Translations under genes and position numbers: made by a program | Notes under the pieces: generated by a model | Database searches by the model: none | Told to the model about the DNA's origin: nothing | Seen by the model: only the letters and a program-made list of their open reading frames with translations | In this document: positions 28,583 through 35,895 of the stretch, piece by piece | Layout: each line of letters opens with the position of its first letter | Position numbering within the stretch: the stretch's first letter is position 1 | Assembly: GCA_023400985.1 (NCBI GenBank) | Contig: JAEXEN010000038.1 | Location: 283,336 to 347,335, forward strand | DNA length: 64,000 nucleotides | DNA from: Bacillota bacterium | GTDB lineage: Bacteria > Bacillota > Clostridia > Christensenellales > CAG-138 | Reading direction: 5' to 3'

Positions 28583-28789
28583 GTGACCTTACGTGAGATC
28601 GAGGCAATGCCGCAAGAGTTTCTAACACCAAAGCAAGTGGCAACGGCCATAGGTACAGACCCGAACCTAATCCGCTATCAGGCGCACAATGCGCCGCACA
28701 AACTCGGCTTTCCCGTAGTGGTAGTCGGAAGCCGTGTAAAAATTCCGAAAGAAGGGTTTCTGAACTTCTGCCGTGGGAAGGAGAGATAA
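28583..28789 (+). CDS. small helix-turn-helix DNA-binding protein
   Basis: A 68-residue protein with an excisionase/MerR-type winged helix (FLTPKQVATAIGTDPNLIRYQA...FPVVVVGSRVKIPKEGFLNFC). It may be a recombination directionality factor for the integrase or an early regulator. The GTG start follows AAGGAGG. Confidence 0.68.
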   Translation: MTLREIEAMPQEFLTPKQVATAIGTDPNLIRYQAHNAPHKLGFPVVVVGSRVKIPKEGFLNFCRGKER

Positions 28790-28792
28790 CCC

Positions 28793-29011
28793 ATGAACTG
28801 TGCCTTTGAAACCAACGAATCGGACTGCAAGGCCATTGTACTTAAAACATGCTCTTTCGGATATGGCAGATGCTGTTTCTTTAAAACCCCTGATGAACTC
28901 GCGGAATCCGTTGCTAAGACAAACAAGCGGCTCCGTACCCTCTCGACTGAGGAACAGAACTACATCGCAGAAAAGTACCATAGCGGCAAGAAGCCGTGGA
29001 GGAAGAAATGA
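28793..29011 (+). CDS. hypothetical Cys-rich phage protein
   Basis: A 72-residue protein with five cysteines in the first half (CAFETNESDC, C, CC) and a basic C terminus (YHSGKKPWRKK). The cysteines may bind a metal. AAGGAG precedes the ATG and it overlaps the next ORF by 4 bp. The function is unknown. Confidence 0.55.
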   Translation: MNCAFETNESDCKAIVLKTCSFGYGRCCFFKTPDELAESVAKTNKRLRTLSTEEQNYIAEKYHSGKKPWRKK

Positions 29012-29148
29012 AAATCCTTGATTTCGTGTGTACAAACGTGTGGGGGCTCTGGTTCACCTGTTGCTTGCCTATCCTGTTGCTGATTGGGCTTGCGGCTATC
29101 GAACACATCTACACGGAACGTATGCGCAAGAAACGGAGGGGGAGATGA
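29008..29148 (+). CDS. 46-residue single-pass membrane peptide
   Basis: The ATG at 29008 overlaps the preceding stop, and its stop overlaps the next start (ATGA), typical of this operon. The peptide has one strongly hydrophobic helix (WGLWFTCCLPILLLIGLAAI) followed by a basic tail (ERMRKKRRGR), so it should sit in the membrane with the tail inside. No function is known. Confidence 0.55.
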   Translation: MKILDFVCTNVWGLWFTCCLPILLLIGLAAIEHIYTERMRKKRRGR

Positions 29149-29423
29149 AGCAGAAGACCATAGCCCATCAGATGCGGTTTGGGAGCTTCATAAAAACGGA
29201 CAAGCGTCCGCGTCAGCAAATGATTCTTGGGATTCTAGACCGACCGATGACAGCCCGTGAGATTGCGCACCAATTAGGCTTCTACGATCTGAACGCCGTA
29301 AAACCCCGCATCACCGAGTTAGTACAAGCGGGTACCTTGTTCGAGGCGGGGAGCAAGCACGACATTTACACCGACAGAAACGTAACTATCTACGCAAAAG
29401 CGCCCGCACCGCTGGAACGGTAA
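29145..29423 (+). CDS. winged-helix DNA-binding phage protein
   Basis: A 92-residue protein with a winged-helix pattern (QQMILGILDRPMTAREIAHQLGFYDLNAVKPRITELVQAGTLFEAG). A longer frame exists upstream but the ATG at 29145, translationally coupled to the previous stop and preceded by GGAGGGGG, is preferred. It may regulate early genes. Confidence 0.68.
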   Translation: MKQKTIAHQMRFGSFIKTDKRPRQQMILGILDRPMTAREIAHQLGFYDLNAVKPRITELVQAGTLFEAGSKHDIYTDRNVTIYAKAPAPLER

Positions 29424-29478
29424 CGGACGCACAGGAAAACCTTCCTTATTATCTTACAACAGAACTACGGAGATTGCA

Positions 29479-29733
29479 ATGAATGATTTTATGGTCGAAA
29501 ACGGCGTGATTCTCCCTCGCGAAAGCGACGGCAACTACTTCGGTGGTAGCACAGAGGAAGGCATTTACGAGTGCGATTACTGCGGTGGTTTGAAAGAGGA
29601 TGGCGAAACGTCCGAGATTGACGGCATGTGCGAGAATTGCTACTACGCGGCAATCAAAGCCATTCAACAGGTTCTTGAATCGCAGGAAGATGAAACCCTT
29701 CTCACGGTCTTTAACCATCTTACGGAGGTATAA
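29479..29733 (+). CDS. zinc-ribbon-like phage protein
   Basis: An 84-residue acidic protein with CDYCGG and CENCYY, spaced like a treble-clef or zinc-ribbon metal site, and a helical C terminus. No known family. It precedes the annealing protein by 1 bp. Confidence 0.58.
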   Translation: MNDFMVENGVILPRESDGNYFGGSTEEGIYECDYCGGLKEDGETSEIDGMCENCYYAAIKAIQQVLESQEDETLLTVFNHLTEV

Positions 29734-29734
29734 C

Positions 29735-30367
29735 ATGCTGAAGCCCTATAACGAACTGCGAAAAATCGACGTTACCGAGTTTTGCGAAACCCGCAAAGCG
29801 AAAGACGATAACGGCAAACCCATCGATGTACCCTACTTGAATTGGGCGAAGTGCAAAGACCTGCTTCATGAAAACGGGGCAGAGAAAGTCTATTTCACGC
29901 CGCTGAAAACACCGGATGGTTCATATCTCTTTTCTTCCAAAGAGGTTCAGAACAAGGACGGCCGTACCACTGGTTGCTATTTTGTTTCCGTGGAAGTCGT
30001 AATTGACGATCTCAAATTCACGATGGACGCACCGTTGCTCAACGGGACAATCGTTGTCTACGATGACACCCTTAACCAAACCAGAATAGCCAACGCCCAC
30101 GCGAGAGCGTTCGTAAAAGGCGTGGCAATCCATACCGGCCTTGGGTTTGGCCTATGGTCGAAGGATGATACACCGACAGATGACCTTTCCGCGCACAGCA
30201 TGTTATCCATCAAGCGCCGCGTGGAAGAACTTATCACCGTGAAGATGCAAAGTGTGGATTACAAGGATATCCTAGCGGAACTCGGCATCAACGATAAGCA
30301 GTTACAGGCTATGCTTGCGACTTACTCAAAGCTGGACGCCTTTGAAAAGGCGCTGATGAAGGTATGA
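29735..30367 (+). CDS. Sak3-type single-strand annealing protein (DUF1071)
   Basis: A 210-residue protein beginning MLKPYNELRKIDVTEFCETR and continuing VPYLNWAKCKDLLHENGAEKVYF, the typical DUF1071/Sak3 opening. DUF1071 proteins are phage recombinases that pair complementary single strands. A conserved GFGLW segment lies mid-protein. The ATG at 29735 follows GGAGG and suits the family start, though the frame is open further upstream. The next gene is a nuclease and SSB lies downstream, so this is the phage recombination module. Confidence 0.85.
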   Translation: MLKPYNELRKIDVTEFCETRKAKDDNGKPIDVPYLNWAKCKDLLHENGAEKVYFTPLKTPDGSYLFSSKEVQNKDGRTTGCYFVSVEVVIDDLKFTMDAPLLNGTIVVYDDTLNQTRIANAHARAFVKGVAIHTGLGFGLWSKDDTPTDDLSAHSMLSIKRRVEELITVKMQSVDYKDILAELGINDKQLQAMLATYSKLDAFEKALMKV

Positions 30368-30909
30368 TTGCCTTGCAAGATCGTTCGGGATGGTTCGGGG
30401 CATCTGACACCGCGCAGATCATGCGCCCGTGGACAACTAAGACTTTTGCGAAATGGTGGGCAGAGAAACTAGGCATCACACACAGCCGATTTACCACTCC
30501 GGCCATGAGAGCCGGAACCTACTATGAGCACCGCATTTTAGATGCAATCGGAATCCGGACGCGGGACAGGCAGATCAAGATAAGGAGCCTACACCTGCGC
30601 GTTAACCTTGACGGTGAGGATAAGACAACAGTCTACGAGGTAAAAACCCACAAGGGCGATTTTAAGGTGACTAAGGCTTATAGGGAGCAATGCCAAGTAG
30701 AAATGTATGCCTCCAAAAAGAAATGCGTCATAGTGGCATATAGGCTCACGGAGGACGATTACACCAACTACTTTAACCAGATAGACCCCGCGCAAATCAC
30801 TTACCACGAAATCGAGTATGACGCGGACTGGATTAAAAACGAATATCTGCCGCGCTTAAGAACCCTGAGAACCGCACTGCGAGAAAGGAGATTGCCCCGT
30901 GCTGCTTAA
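30364..30909 (+). CDS. YqaJ-like PD-(D/E)XK exonuclease
   Basis: A 181-residue nuclease. WFGASDTAQIM resembles the YqaJ N-terminal GGSD motif, AGTYYEHRI supplies the conserved Glu, and LRVNLDGE...TVYEVKTHK gives the catalytic D...ExK. It would resect double-stranded ends to give single strands for the annealing protein, with which it overlaps by 4 bp. Confidence 0.8.
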   Translation: MIALQDRSGWFGASDTAQIMRPWTTKTFAKWWAEKLGITHSRFTTPAMRAGTYYEHRILDAIGIRTRDRQIKIRSLHLRVNLDGEDKTTVYEVKTHKGDFKVTKAYREQCQVEMYASKKKCVIVAYRLTEDDYTNYFNQIDPAQITYHEIEYDADWIKNEYLPRLRTLRTALRERRLPRAA

Positions 30910-31441
30910 GGCCGTGAATCCAAGAGTTTCCTTCGACCTGAACGGCCGCATGTCCTTGACGGTGGAAGTGGATGCTTCTAACAAAAACACCGTCAAGGGC
31001 GGCATGGGGGAGTTGCAGGATAAGCCCCTTTCCGTCGAGATTAAGCCCTATCGCAAAAAACGCTCCATTGACGCAAACGCTTTCGCGTGGGTACTCATCG
31101 GAAAGATTGCCGAGAAAGTCAAATCCTCGCCGGTCGAGGTCTACCGTGAGTTAATTTGTGAAATCGGCGGCAATTACGAAATCGTACCCGTAAAGGCCGA
31201 GCGGTCCGAGGCGTGGATAAATATCTGGAAGAGCCACGGTATCGGGTGGGTAAGCGAAATTCTAGGCGAAAGCAAGCTTGACGGGTACGTGAACGTTATC
31301 AGCTACTACGGTTCATCAACCTACGACACGGCGCAAATGAGCCGCTTGATTGATTTCATCACGGATGAATGCGCAGAGCTTGGGATTGACACCGCGACAC
31401 CCGCTGAAATTGCACTTTTAAAAGAGGGGTGGGGGAAGTGA
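30899..31441 (+). CDS. NinB-like phage recombination protein
   Basis: A 180-residue protein with a central KKRSIDANAFAWVLIGKIAEKVK segment and a C-terminal YDTAQMSRLIDFITDECAELGIDTATPAEI. This order is like lambda NinB (Orf) relatives that bind single-stranded DNA and help recombination. The similarity is moderate; the adjacent annealing protein and nuclease support it. GTG start, overlap of 11 bp with the nuclease gene. Confidence 0.6.
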   Translation: MLLKAVNPRVSFDLNGRMSLTVEVDASNKNTVKGGMGELQDKPLSVEIKPYRKKRSIDANAFAWVLIGKIAEKVKSSPVEVYRELICEIGGNYEIVPVKAERSEAWINIWKSHGIGWVSEILGESKLDGYVNVISYYGSSTYDTAQMSRLIDFITDECAELGIDTATPAEIALLKEGWGK

Positions 31442-31719
31442 AAAGCATAATTCAGGCCGAGAAGAAATGCTTCTTCACCGAGCGAACGGACAACCTTGAA
31501 AACCATCACATTTACTTCAATGGTACAGGACAACGCAAACTGTCCGAGAGATATGGGCTCACGGTTTATTTAACCCACGACGCGCACAACGAACCGCCGA
31601 ACGGTGTTCACTTTAATAAGACTAGACGCAGGGAGCTTGAGCGCATTGGGCAAACGGCCTTTCAGGAGCAGTATCCAGAATTAAATTTTATTCAAATATT
31701 TGGGAGGAACTATTTATGA
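31438..31719 (+). CDS. HNH-like phage protein with degenerate Cys motif
   Basis: A 93-residue protein with the layout of small phage HNH-related proteins: CFFTERTDNLENHHIYF, GLTVYLTHDAHN and the C-terminal FIQIFGRNYL. The usual CxxC before the HH pair is reduced to one Cys, so nuclease activity is doubtful. GTG at 31438 overlaps the preceding stop; a second GTG at 31429 is possible. Confidence 0.6.
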   Translation: MKSIIQAEKKCFFTERTDNLENHHIYFNGTGQRKLSERYGLTVYLTHDAHNEPPNGVHFNKTRRRELERIGQTAFQEQYPELNFIQIFGRNYL

Positions 31720-31946
31720 AACAATACACGCTAATATGCCAGAGTTGCGGCAAGCAATTTAAATCTAGCACTCCACGGATATATTGCAACGATTGCGTTA
31801 CTCCGAAGCGAAAATATGATTACGTCGAAATCGTCCGTCAAATTCGATCGCGCGATAGCAATAAATCAATTACACAAAAACACGGAATCAGTTCATCTTA
31901 TCTCAGCGTAATAAGAGCAACTGTGCGGGCAATGGAGGAAACATGA
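31716..31946 (+). CDS. zinc-ribbon/HTH small phage protein
   Basis: A 76-residue protein with a zinc ribbon (CQSCGKQF...YCNDC, residues 8-27) and a C-terminal helix-turn-helix-like segment (SITQKHGISSSYLSVIRATVRAM). It probably binds nucleic acid. It overlaps the previous gene and ssb by 4 bp each. Confidence 0.6.
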   Translation: MKQYTLICQSCGKQFKSSTPRIYCNDCVTPKRKYDYVEIVRQIRSRDSNKSITQKHGISSSYLSVIRATVRAMEET

Positions 31947-32329
31947 ACCGAGTAATTTTGATCGGCAACGTGACACGCGACCCAGAGCTTCGCACCACAA
32001 ATACAGGCGTATCCGTTTGCACCTTCTCCATAGCGGTTAACCGCAAGAACAAGAATGCCAATGGTGAACGGGCAAGCGATTTCTTCAACATCGTGGCATG
32101 GCGGCAACTCGGGGAGCTGTGCGAGAAATACCTTGCACAAGGCCGCAAGGTCGCCATCGTGGGCGAGCTGCAAAACCGTAGCTACGAGGCAAAAGACGGT
32201 ACTAAGCGGTACACGACCGAGATTATTGCTGATGATGTGGAGTTTCTTTCACCGAAGGGCGATGTGGCACAGAAAGAAACGCCCGACATAAGTAGCTTCA
32301 CAGAGGTAGACGATGAACTTCCTTTCTGA
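31943..32329 (+). CDS. ssb: single-stranded DNA-binding protein
   Basis: A 128-residue SSB with the OB-fold opening MNRVILIGNVTRDPELRTT, FSIAVNRK and a short linker. It ends in the acidic tip DDELPF that recruits partner proteins. It protects single-stranded phage DNA during replication and recombination. It is shorter than chromosomal SSB, mostly in the linker. Confidence 0.93.
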   Translation: MNRVILIGNVTRDPELRTTNTGVSVCTFSIAVNRKNKNANGERASDFFNIVAWRQLGELCEKYLAQGRKVAIVGELQNRSYEAKDGTKRYTTEIIADDVEFLSPKGDVAQKETPDISSFTEVDDELPF

Positions 32330-32492
32330 CGCTACGGACTGGCGGAAAAAAGCACGGGAGCTATATGAGCGTTCATATGGTTCCGAAAAGGGGGACGGGG
32401 CATGCCAAACAGAATCATCAAAGAAAGCGTCTGTACGAGTGACACGCTCGACAAGCTCTCTTGGTTCGAAGAATGCCTGTGGTACCGCCTGA
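32313..32492 (+). CDS. possible small ORF overlapping ssb end and initiator start
   Basis: An ORF of 59 codons begins at an ATG with AGAGGT five bases upstream (MNFLSDATDWRKKARELYE...). It fills the 72-bp gap between ssb and the initiator gene, then runs into the latter in another frame. It could be a real short protein or a chance frame. Confidence 0.25.
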   Translation: MNFLSDATDWRKKARELYERSYGSEKGDGACQTESSKKASVRVTRSTSSLGSKNACGTA

Positions 32493-33151
32493 TTGTAAAT
32501 TGTGATGATTACGGACGGTTTGACGCCCGTCCTGCGGTGGTGAAAGCACGGCTTTTCCCGCTTAAAGAGCGAATGACGCTCAAGGATGTGTCAGATGCGC
32601 TAACGAGGTTGGCGGATATGGGCTGCGTAGTGCTGTACGAGTGTGACGGCCATCCCTACCTATATCTCCCAACGTGGGAGGTCCATCAAACCATCAGGGC
32701 AAAGAAAAGCAAATATCCATCACCCGAAAGCGGCGTGAAATCATCTGAAATCATTTGCAAGCAGATGCAAGCAGATGTTCCCGTAATCCAATCCAATACG
32801 AATCCAATCCAATACTCTCCTTCGGAGAGTGCGCGTATGAAGGAGCCATCCCACTTACTCGGGGAACATGGGTACGTTAAACTCACCGATGCGGAGTACG
32901 TCCGCCTTATCGCAGATCACGGCGAAGTCGAGGTAAAGCGGGTTATCGCATACATCGATGAAAGTGCCGCCTCTACGGGAAACAAAAATCGATGGAAGGA
33001 TTGGAACCTTGTTATTCGTAGGGCAATCCGTGACGGATGGGGAAAAAAAGGCGGTACATCGCCCCCTCGTGCACTCGATTACCCACAGCGCAAGTACAGC
33101 GCCGAGGATTTAAGTCATATCGGCGTAAGCTTCAAGGAGGACGACCCATGA
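32402..33151 (+). CDS. phage replisome-organiser-like initiator protein
   Basis: A 249-residue protein. The N-terminal winged helix (residues 1-115: RIIKESVCTSDTLDKLSWFEECLWYRLIVNCDDYGRFDA...) is of the phage replication-initiator/DnaD-like kind, with a low-complexity linker (about 120-150) and a C-terminal domain containing YIDESAASTGNKNRWKDWNLVIRRAIRDGWG. It probably binds the phage origin and loads host helicase; no helicase or DnaC homologue is encoded nearby. The linker-coding DNA contains tandem repeats and a hairpin typical of an origin. Confidence 0.75.
   Translation: MPNRIIKESVCTSDTLDKLSWFEECLWYRLIVNCDDYGRFDARPAVVKARLFPLKERMTLKDVSDALTRLADMGCVVLYECDGHPYLYLPTWEVHQTIRAKKSKYPSPESGVKSSEIICKQMQADVPVIQSNTNPIQYSPSESARMKEPSHLLGEHGYVKLTDAEYVRLIADHGEVEVKRVIAYIDESAASTGNKNRWKDWNLVIRRAIRDGWGKKGGTSPPRALDYPQRKYSAEDLSHIGVSFKEDDP
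32736..32830. repeat. iteron-like tandem repeats and hairpin: candidate phage origin
   Basis: Within the initiator gene lie TGAAATCATC/TGAAATCATT (32736-32755), two copies of TGCAAGCAGA (32756-32775), two copies of the 16-bp unit AATCCAATCCAATAC plus one base (32785-32816), and the hairpin ACTCTCC-TTC-GGAGAGT (32814-32830). Phage origins often lie inside the initiator gene, so this is a good origin candidate. Confidence 0.6.
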
Positions 33152-33303
33152 AAACCACCGTTTTATGCCGTCCCTGTGCGGAACACCTGAAAAGATGCGG
33201 TGAAAAGTTTGTACTCGTTCGCCATGCGAATGACATGAAAATCACCTGTGACCGCTGCGGATTACGTAAGTATGGGGCGGAGTACGCCAAGGGGGAGAAA
33301 TGA
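33148..33303 (+). CDS. small zinc-ribbon protein
   Basis: A 51-residue protein with CRPC and CDRCG, a likely four-Cys zinc ribbon. ATG at 33148 overlaps the initiator stop and follows AAGGAGG; the longer upstream frame is not needed. Function unknown. Confidence 0.55.
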   Translation: MKTTVLCRPCAEHLKRCGEKFVLVRHANDMKITCDRCGLRKYGAEYAKGEK

Positions 33304-34436
33304 ACCATCCCGAAGAACAAACCCAAATCGCCCTGTTCCAATGGGCGAAGCTGGAAGAGCCTCGCTTCCCTGAATTGCGCCTGTTATTCCACATTCCCAA
33401 CGGCGGTAAACGCACGAAGGTCGAGGCCGCAAGGTTCAAGGCAGCAGGAACAAAGGCCGGTGTGCCTGATCTGTTTCTTCCCGTGCCGAGAGCAGAGTAC
33501 CACGGGTTGTTCGTAGAGCTAAAGGCGGGTAAAAACCGCCCAACCGAGGCGCAAAGGGAATGGCTTACGGAACTCGGCAGGATGGGCTATAGAACGGCCG
33601 TGTGTTACTCGCTGGACGAGGCTATACGGGAGATCAAGGGCTATCTAAAACTACAAAGCGAGAAAGGGAACATCATGAGCAAGTACAAAAAAGGTGACAC
33701 CGTTGACATCCGGGCAACGCTTCGCATCACGAACGCACACGAGCGGAAAAGCGGAGAGACGGTTTATCAGTTTGATAAAGGCTTTGCGCTTACGGAAAGC
33801 GCCCTTGAGAAGATCGCACCCGACACGGCAGCAACCGAGGACAAAGCAGAGCGGGAGCGGTTGAGGAGACAGGTGTGCGATACAGGGGCGCTTTGCCTAG
33901 CTACAATCGGCGGAAGAAAACGCGAGTGCCCTCTTTTTCGTATGACTGACGGATTTTGTACCCCCTATGTTGCTGCCCATCCCGAAACCAAGAAGATGCT
34001 TGTGGATTACCTAAAAGCGGAGAAATGCGACGAATCTAGCGAGAAGCCCGCGCCGATTAAGCTGTATTGCGTGCGGGATAATCCGGGCTGGCTCACAAAA
34101 GGCAAGATATACGAATACACTCCCGACAAGCCGTATTCAGTCACATACGACAACGGCTTCCACGGCTATGCGTACACCTCTCTTAAAGAATTTCACAGAC
34201 ATTGCCCCCAAACTGGCGCTCCCCTATGGCCCCTCGTCCACCGCCACGCGAAGGTTGGAGAATATGTCCTTTCCACCGAGGACTGTTGCGGGGAAATTCG
34301 CAACAATACCGTTTTCATTTGCAAAGAGGCGCAGCCGAACGGCAATATCCGCGTGGACGGATTAAATGAAAAATTCGAAAGGGGAAACAACATTGGCCTA
34401 CCTCATTACCTCGTCTTGGACGGCTACAATGGCTAA
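33300..34436 (+). CDS. VRR-NUC nuclease fused to an additional phage domain
   Basis: Residues 1-115 form a VRR-NUC domain: EEQTQIALFQWAKL, HIPNGGKR, GTKAGVPDLFLPVPRAEYHGLFVELKAGKNRPTEAQREWL, with catalytic Asp (GVPDLF) and ExK (ELKAGK). VRR-NUC is normally a complete phage protein of about 110-130 residues. Here it continues in frame for 260 residues with a Cys-rich part (CDTGALCLATIGGRKREC) and an unrecognised C-terminal domain. An internal ATG at 33675 (MSKYKKGDTVDI) behind AAAGGG could start a separate product. Confidence 0.78.
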   Translation: MNHPEEQTQIALFQWAKLEEPRFPELRLLFHIPNGGKRTKVEAARFKAAGTKAGVPDLFLPVPRAEYHGLFVELKAGKNRPTEAQREWLTELGRMGYRTAVCYSLDEAIREIKGYLKLQSEKGNIMSKYKKGDTVDIRATLRITNAHERKSGETVYQFDKGFALTESALEKIAPDTAATEDKAERERLRRQVCDTGALCLATIGGRKRECPLFRMTDGFCTPYVAAHPETKKMLVDYLKAEKCDESSEKPAPIKLYCVRDNPGWLTKGKIYEYTPDKPYSVTYDNGFHGYAYTSLKEFHRHCPQTGAPLWPLVHRHAKVGEYVLSTEDCCGEIRNNTVFICKEAQPNGNIRVDGLNEKFERGNNIGLPHYLVLDGYNG

Positions 34437-34513
34437 TGGCTTACTTGGGGTTGCGGGAGGCCGCAATAAAATAGTCTAAGCAAAAAAATAAAAAATATCG
34501 GAGGGAAAGAAAC

Positions 34514-34723
34514 ATGGAAAACCAGTATTACATCATCAGGACAGAGCGTGCAGGCGTATTTGCGGGTAACATCAAGGAGCGCAACGGCAACGAGGCGACA
34601 CTTACAGACGTGCGTCGCTTGTGGTATTGGCACGGCGCGGCATCGTTATCGCAACTGGCGAATCCCGCCCTTATGGAGTTCTTAATGGGGTTCCCAATAG
34701 GCTGGAGCGAAACAACTGCCTAG
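34514..34723 (+). CDS. DUF6948-like protein with foreign C terminus
   Basis: The first 50 residues (MENQYYIIRTERAGVFAGN...LWYWHGAASLSQLA) match the start of small DUF6948-type phage proteins. From residue 50 the frame changes character to NPALMEFLMGFPIGW, a sequence typical of cytosine-C5 methyltransferases. The gene is therefore a fusion caused by deletion, and the normal DUF6948 C terminus is lost. Confidence 0.65.
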   Translation: MENQYYIIRTERAGVFAGNIKERNGNEATLTDVRRLWYWHGAASLSQLANPALMEFLMGFPIGWSETTA

Positions 34724-34833
34724 GGAATGCAGTTAATCCATTCCAAGCAAACCCGATATTTAAGGCCATATCTGACATAATCGATGCGGCCTATGCCGCA
34801 GAAAGGGGAATGAACCGTGAAACCTGTACTTGA
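34661..34833 (+). pseudogene. remnant of a cytosine-C5 DNA methyltransferase C terminus
   Basis: In one frame the DNA reads NPALMEFLMGFPIGW (34661-34705). In the next frame it reads LERNNCLGNAVNPFQANPIF followed by KAISDII. In intact phage C5 methyltransferases these two motifs are consecutive, shortly before the C terminus. The frame jump near 34705 and missing catalytic domain show a deletion remnant. Confidence 0.7.
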
Positions 34834-35299
34834 CGCTTGCTGCGGAAGCCGCATGTTTTGGTTTAATAAAGACAATCCGCTCGTGGAGTTTTGTGACAAT
34901 AGAGAGGTGCCGCGCCACGAGTATTATCCTCAGCGCTACATAGAAATTAAGCCCGATACGGTGTGTGATTTCACTGCCCTACCTTTTGCGGACAAGTCCT
35001 TTAAGCTGGTCGTTTTCGACCCTCCGCATTTGACTTGGGCGGGAAAAACTTCATGGATGGCGCTCAAGTATGGATGCTTGGATGAAAACTGGCCGCAGAT
35101 GATTCACGACGGCTTTCATGAGTGCATGAGGGTTTTGGACGATTACGGCACACTGGTTTTCAAGTGGTCGGAAGTACAAATACCGCTTCGGGACGTGCTC
35201 AAGGCAATCGGAGAAGAACCGCTTTTCGGTCACAGGAGCGGCAAGCACAACAATACACACTGGCTTTGCTTTATGAAGGAGGAACACACCGATGCGTGA
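34817..35299 (+). CDS. SAM-dependent methyltransferase, phage type
   Basis: A 160-residue class I methyltransferase-like protein. MKPVLDACCGSRMFWF is the SAM-binding motif I and VVFDPPHLTWAG is a DPPx motif IV, as in DNA amino-methyltransferases. There is no target-recognition domain, so it may modify DNA non-specifically or act on another substrate. The GTG start lies just after the methyltransferase remnant. Confidence 0.78.
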   Translation: MKPVLDACCGSRMFWFNKDNPLVEFCDNREVPRHEYYPQRYIEIKPDTVCDFTALPFADKSFKLVVFDPPHLTWAGKTSWMALKYGCLDENWPQMIHDGFHECMRVLDDYGTLVFKWSEVQIPLRDVLKAIGEEPLFGHRSGKHNNTHWLCFMKEEHTDA

Positions 35300-35705
35300 G
35301 AATAAATTCCGTGGTAAGCGGTTGGATAACGGCGAGTGGGTGTGCGGCGACCTGCGCCGCGTAGATGATAAAGCATATATTCTCGATTACGACATAGGCG
35401 ATAACGGCGTTTCGCAGGAGGTTAGGATATTTCATATCGCCTACGAGGTTGACCCCGCCACGGTCGGGCAGTATACGGGCCTTAAGGACAAGAACGGCGC
35501 GGAGACTTACGAGGGGGATATTGTACAGACCTACATTGGAAAACGAAAAGGTGGCATATGTGAAATACGGTATATCGACCGAAGCTTTTGTATGGCGCAA
35601 GAAGACGATGATACGGAACTGGATTGCGTGTGGTTTTGTGATTATAAAGTTATCGGCAACATCCACGACAACCCCGAGCTTATGGAGGTACCCGATGAAC
35701 GCTGA
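35292..35705 (+). CDS. YopX-family phage protein
   Basis: A 137-residue protein with the YopX pattern: KFRGKRLDNGEWVCGDL, VDPATVGQYTGLKDKNG, ETYEGDIVQ and the final YKVIGNIHDNPEL. YopX proteins are widespread in Bacillota phages but their role is unknown. It overlaps the methyltransferase gene by 8 bp. Confidence 0.88.
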   Translation: MRENKFRGKRLDNGEWVCGDLRRVDDKAYILDYDIGDNGVSQEVRIFHIAYEVDPATVGQYTGLKDKNGAETYEGDIVQTYIGKRKGGICEIRYIDRSFCMAQEDDDTELDCVWFCDYKVIGNIHDNPELMEVPDER

Positions 35706-35895
35706 CGATTGGGTATCCGTATCCGACGACTTGCCGCAGCTTGCATGCGGAATGAAAAACGTCTCGGTAACTGTTTTAGCCGTAACCGACAAGGGCGATA
35801 CCGTTCGAGCATTTTATTGCTACCGTGACGGAGAGTGGTACAACGAGAGAGGCAGACGGATAAAGGAGGATGTTATAGCATGGCAGAGCATATGA
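35695..35895 (+). CDS. DUF551-like phage protein
   Basis: A 66-residue protein (MNADDWVSVSDDLPQ...VLAVTDKGDTVRAFYCYRDGEWYNERGRRIKEDVIAWQSI), matching the DUF551 layout of an opening WVSV.DDLP and closing ITHW/VIAWQ. ATG at 35695 follows GGAGG and overlaps YopX by 11 bp. Function unknown. Confidence 0.72.
   Translation: MNADDWVSVSDDLPQLACGMKNVSVTVLAVTDKGDTVRAFYCYRDGEWYNERGRRIKEDVIAWQSI

Noticed and set aside
32736..32830. CRISPR array
   Set aside because: The repeats are short (10-16 bp), adjacent without unique spacers, and within a coding region.
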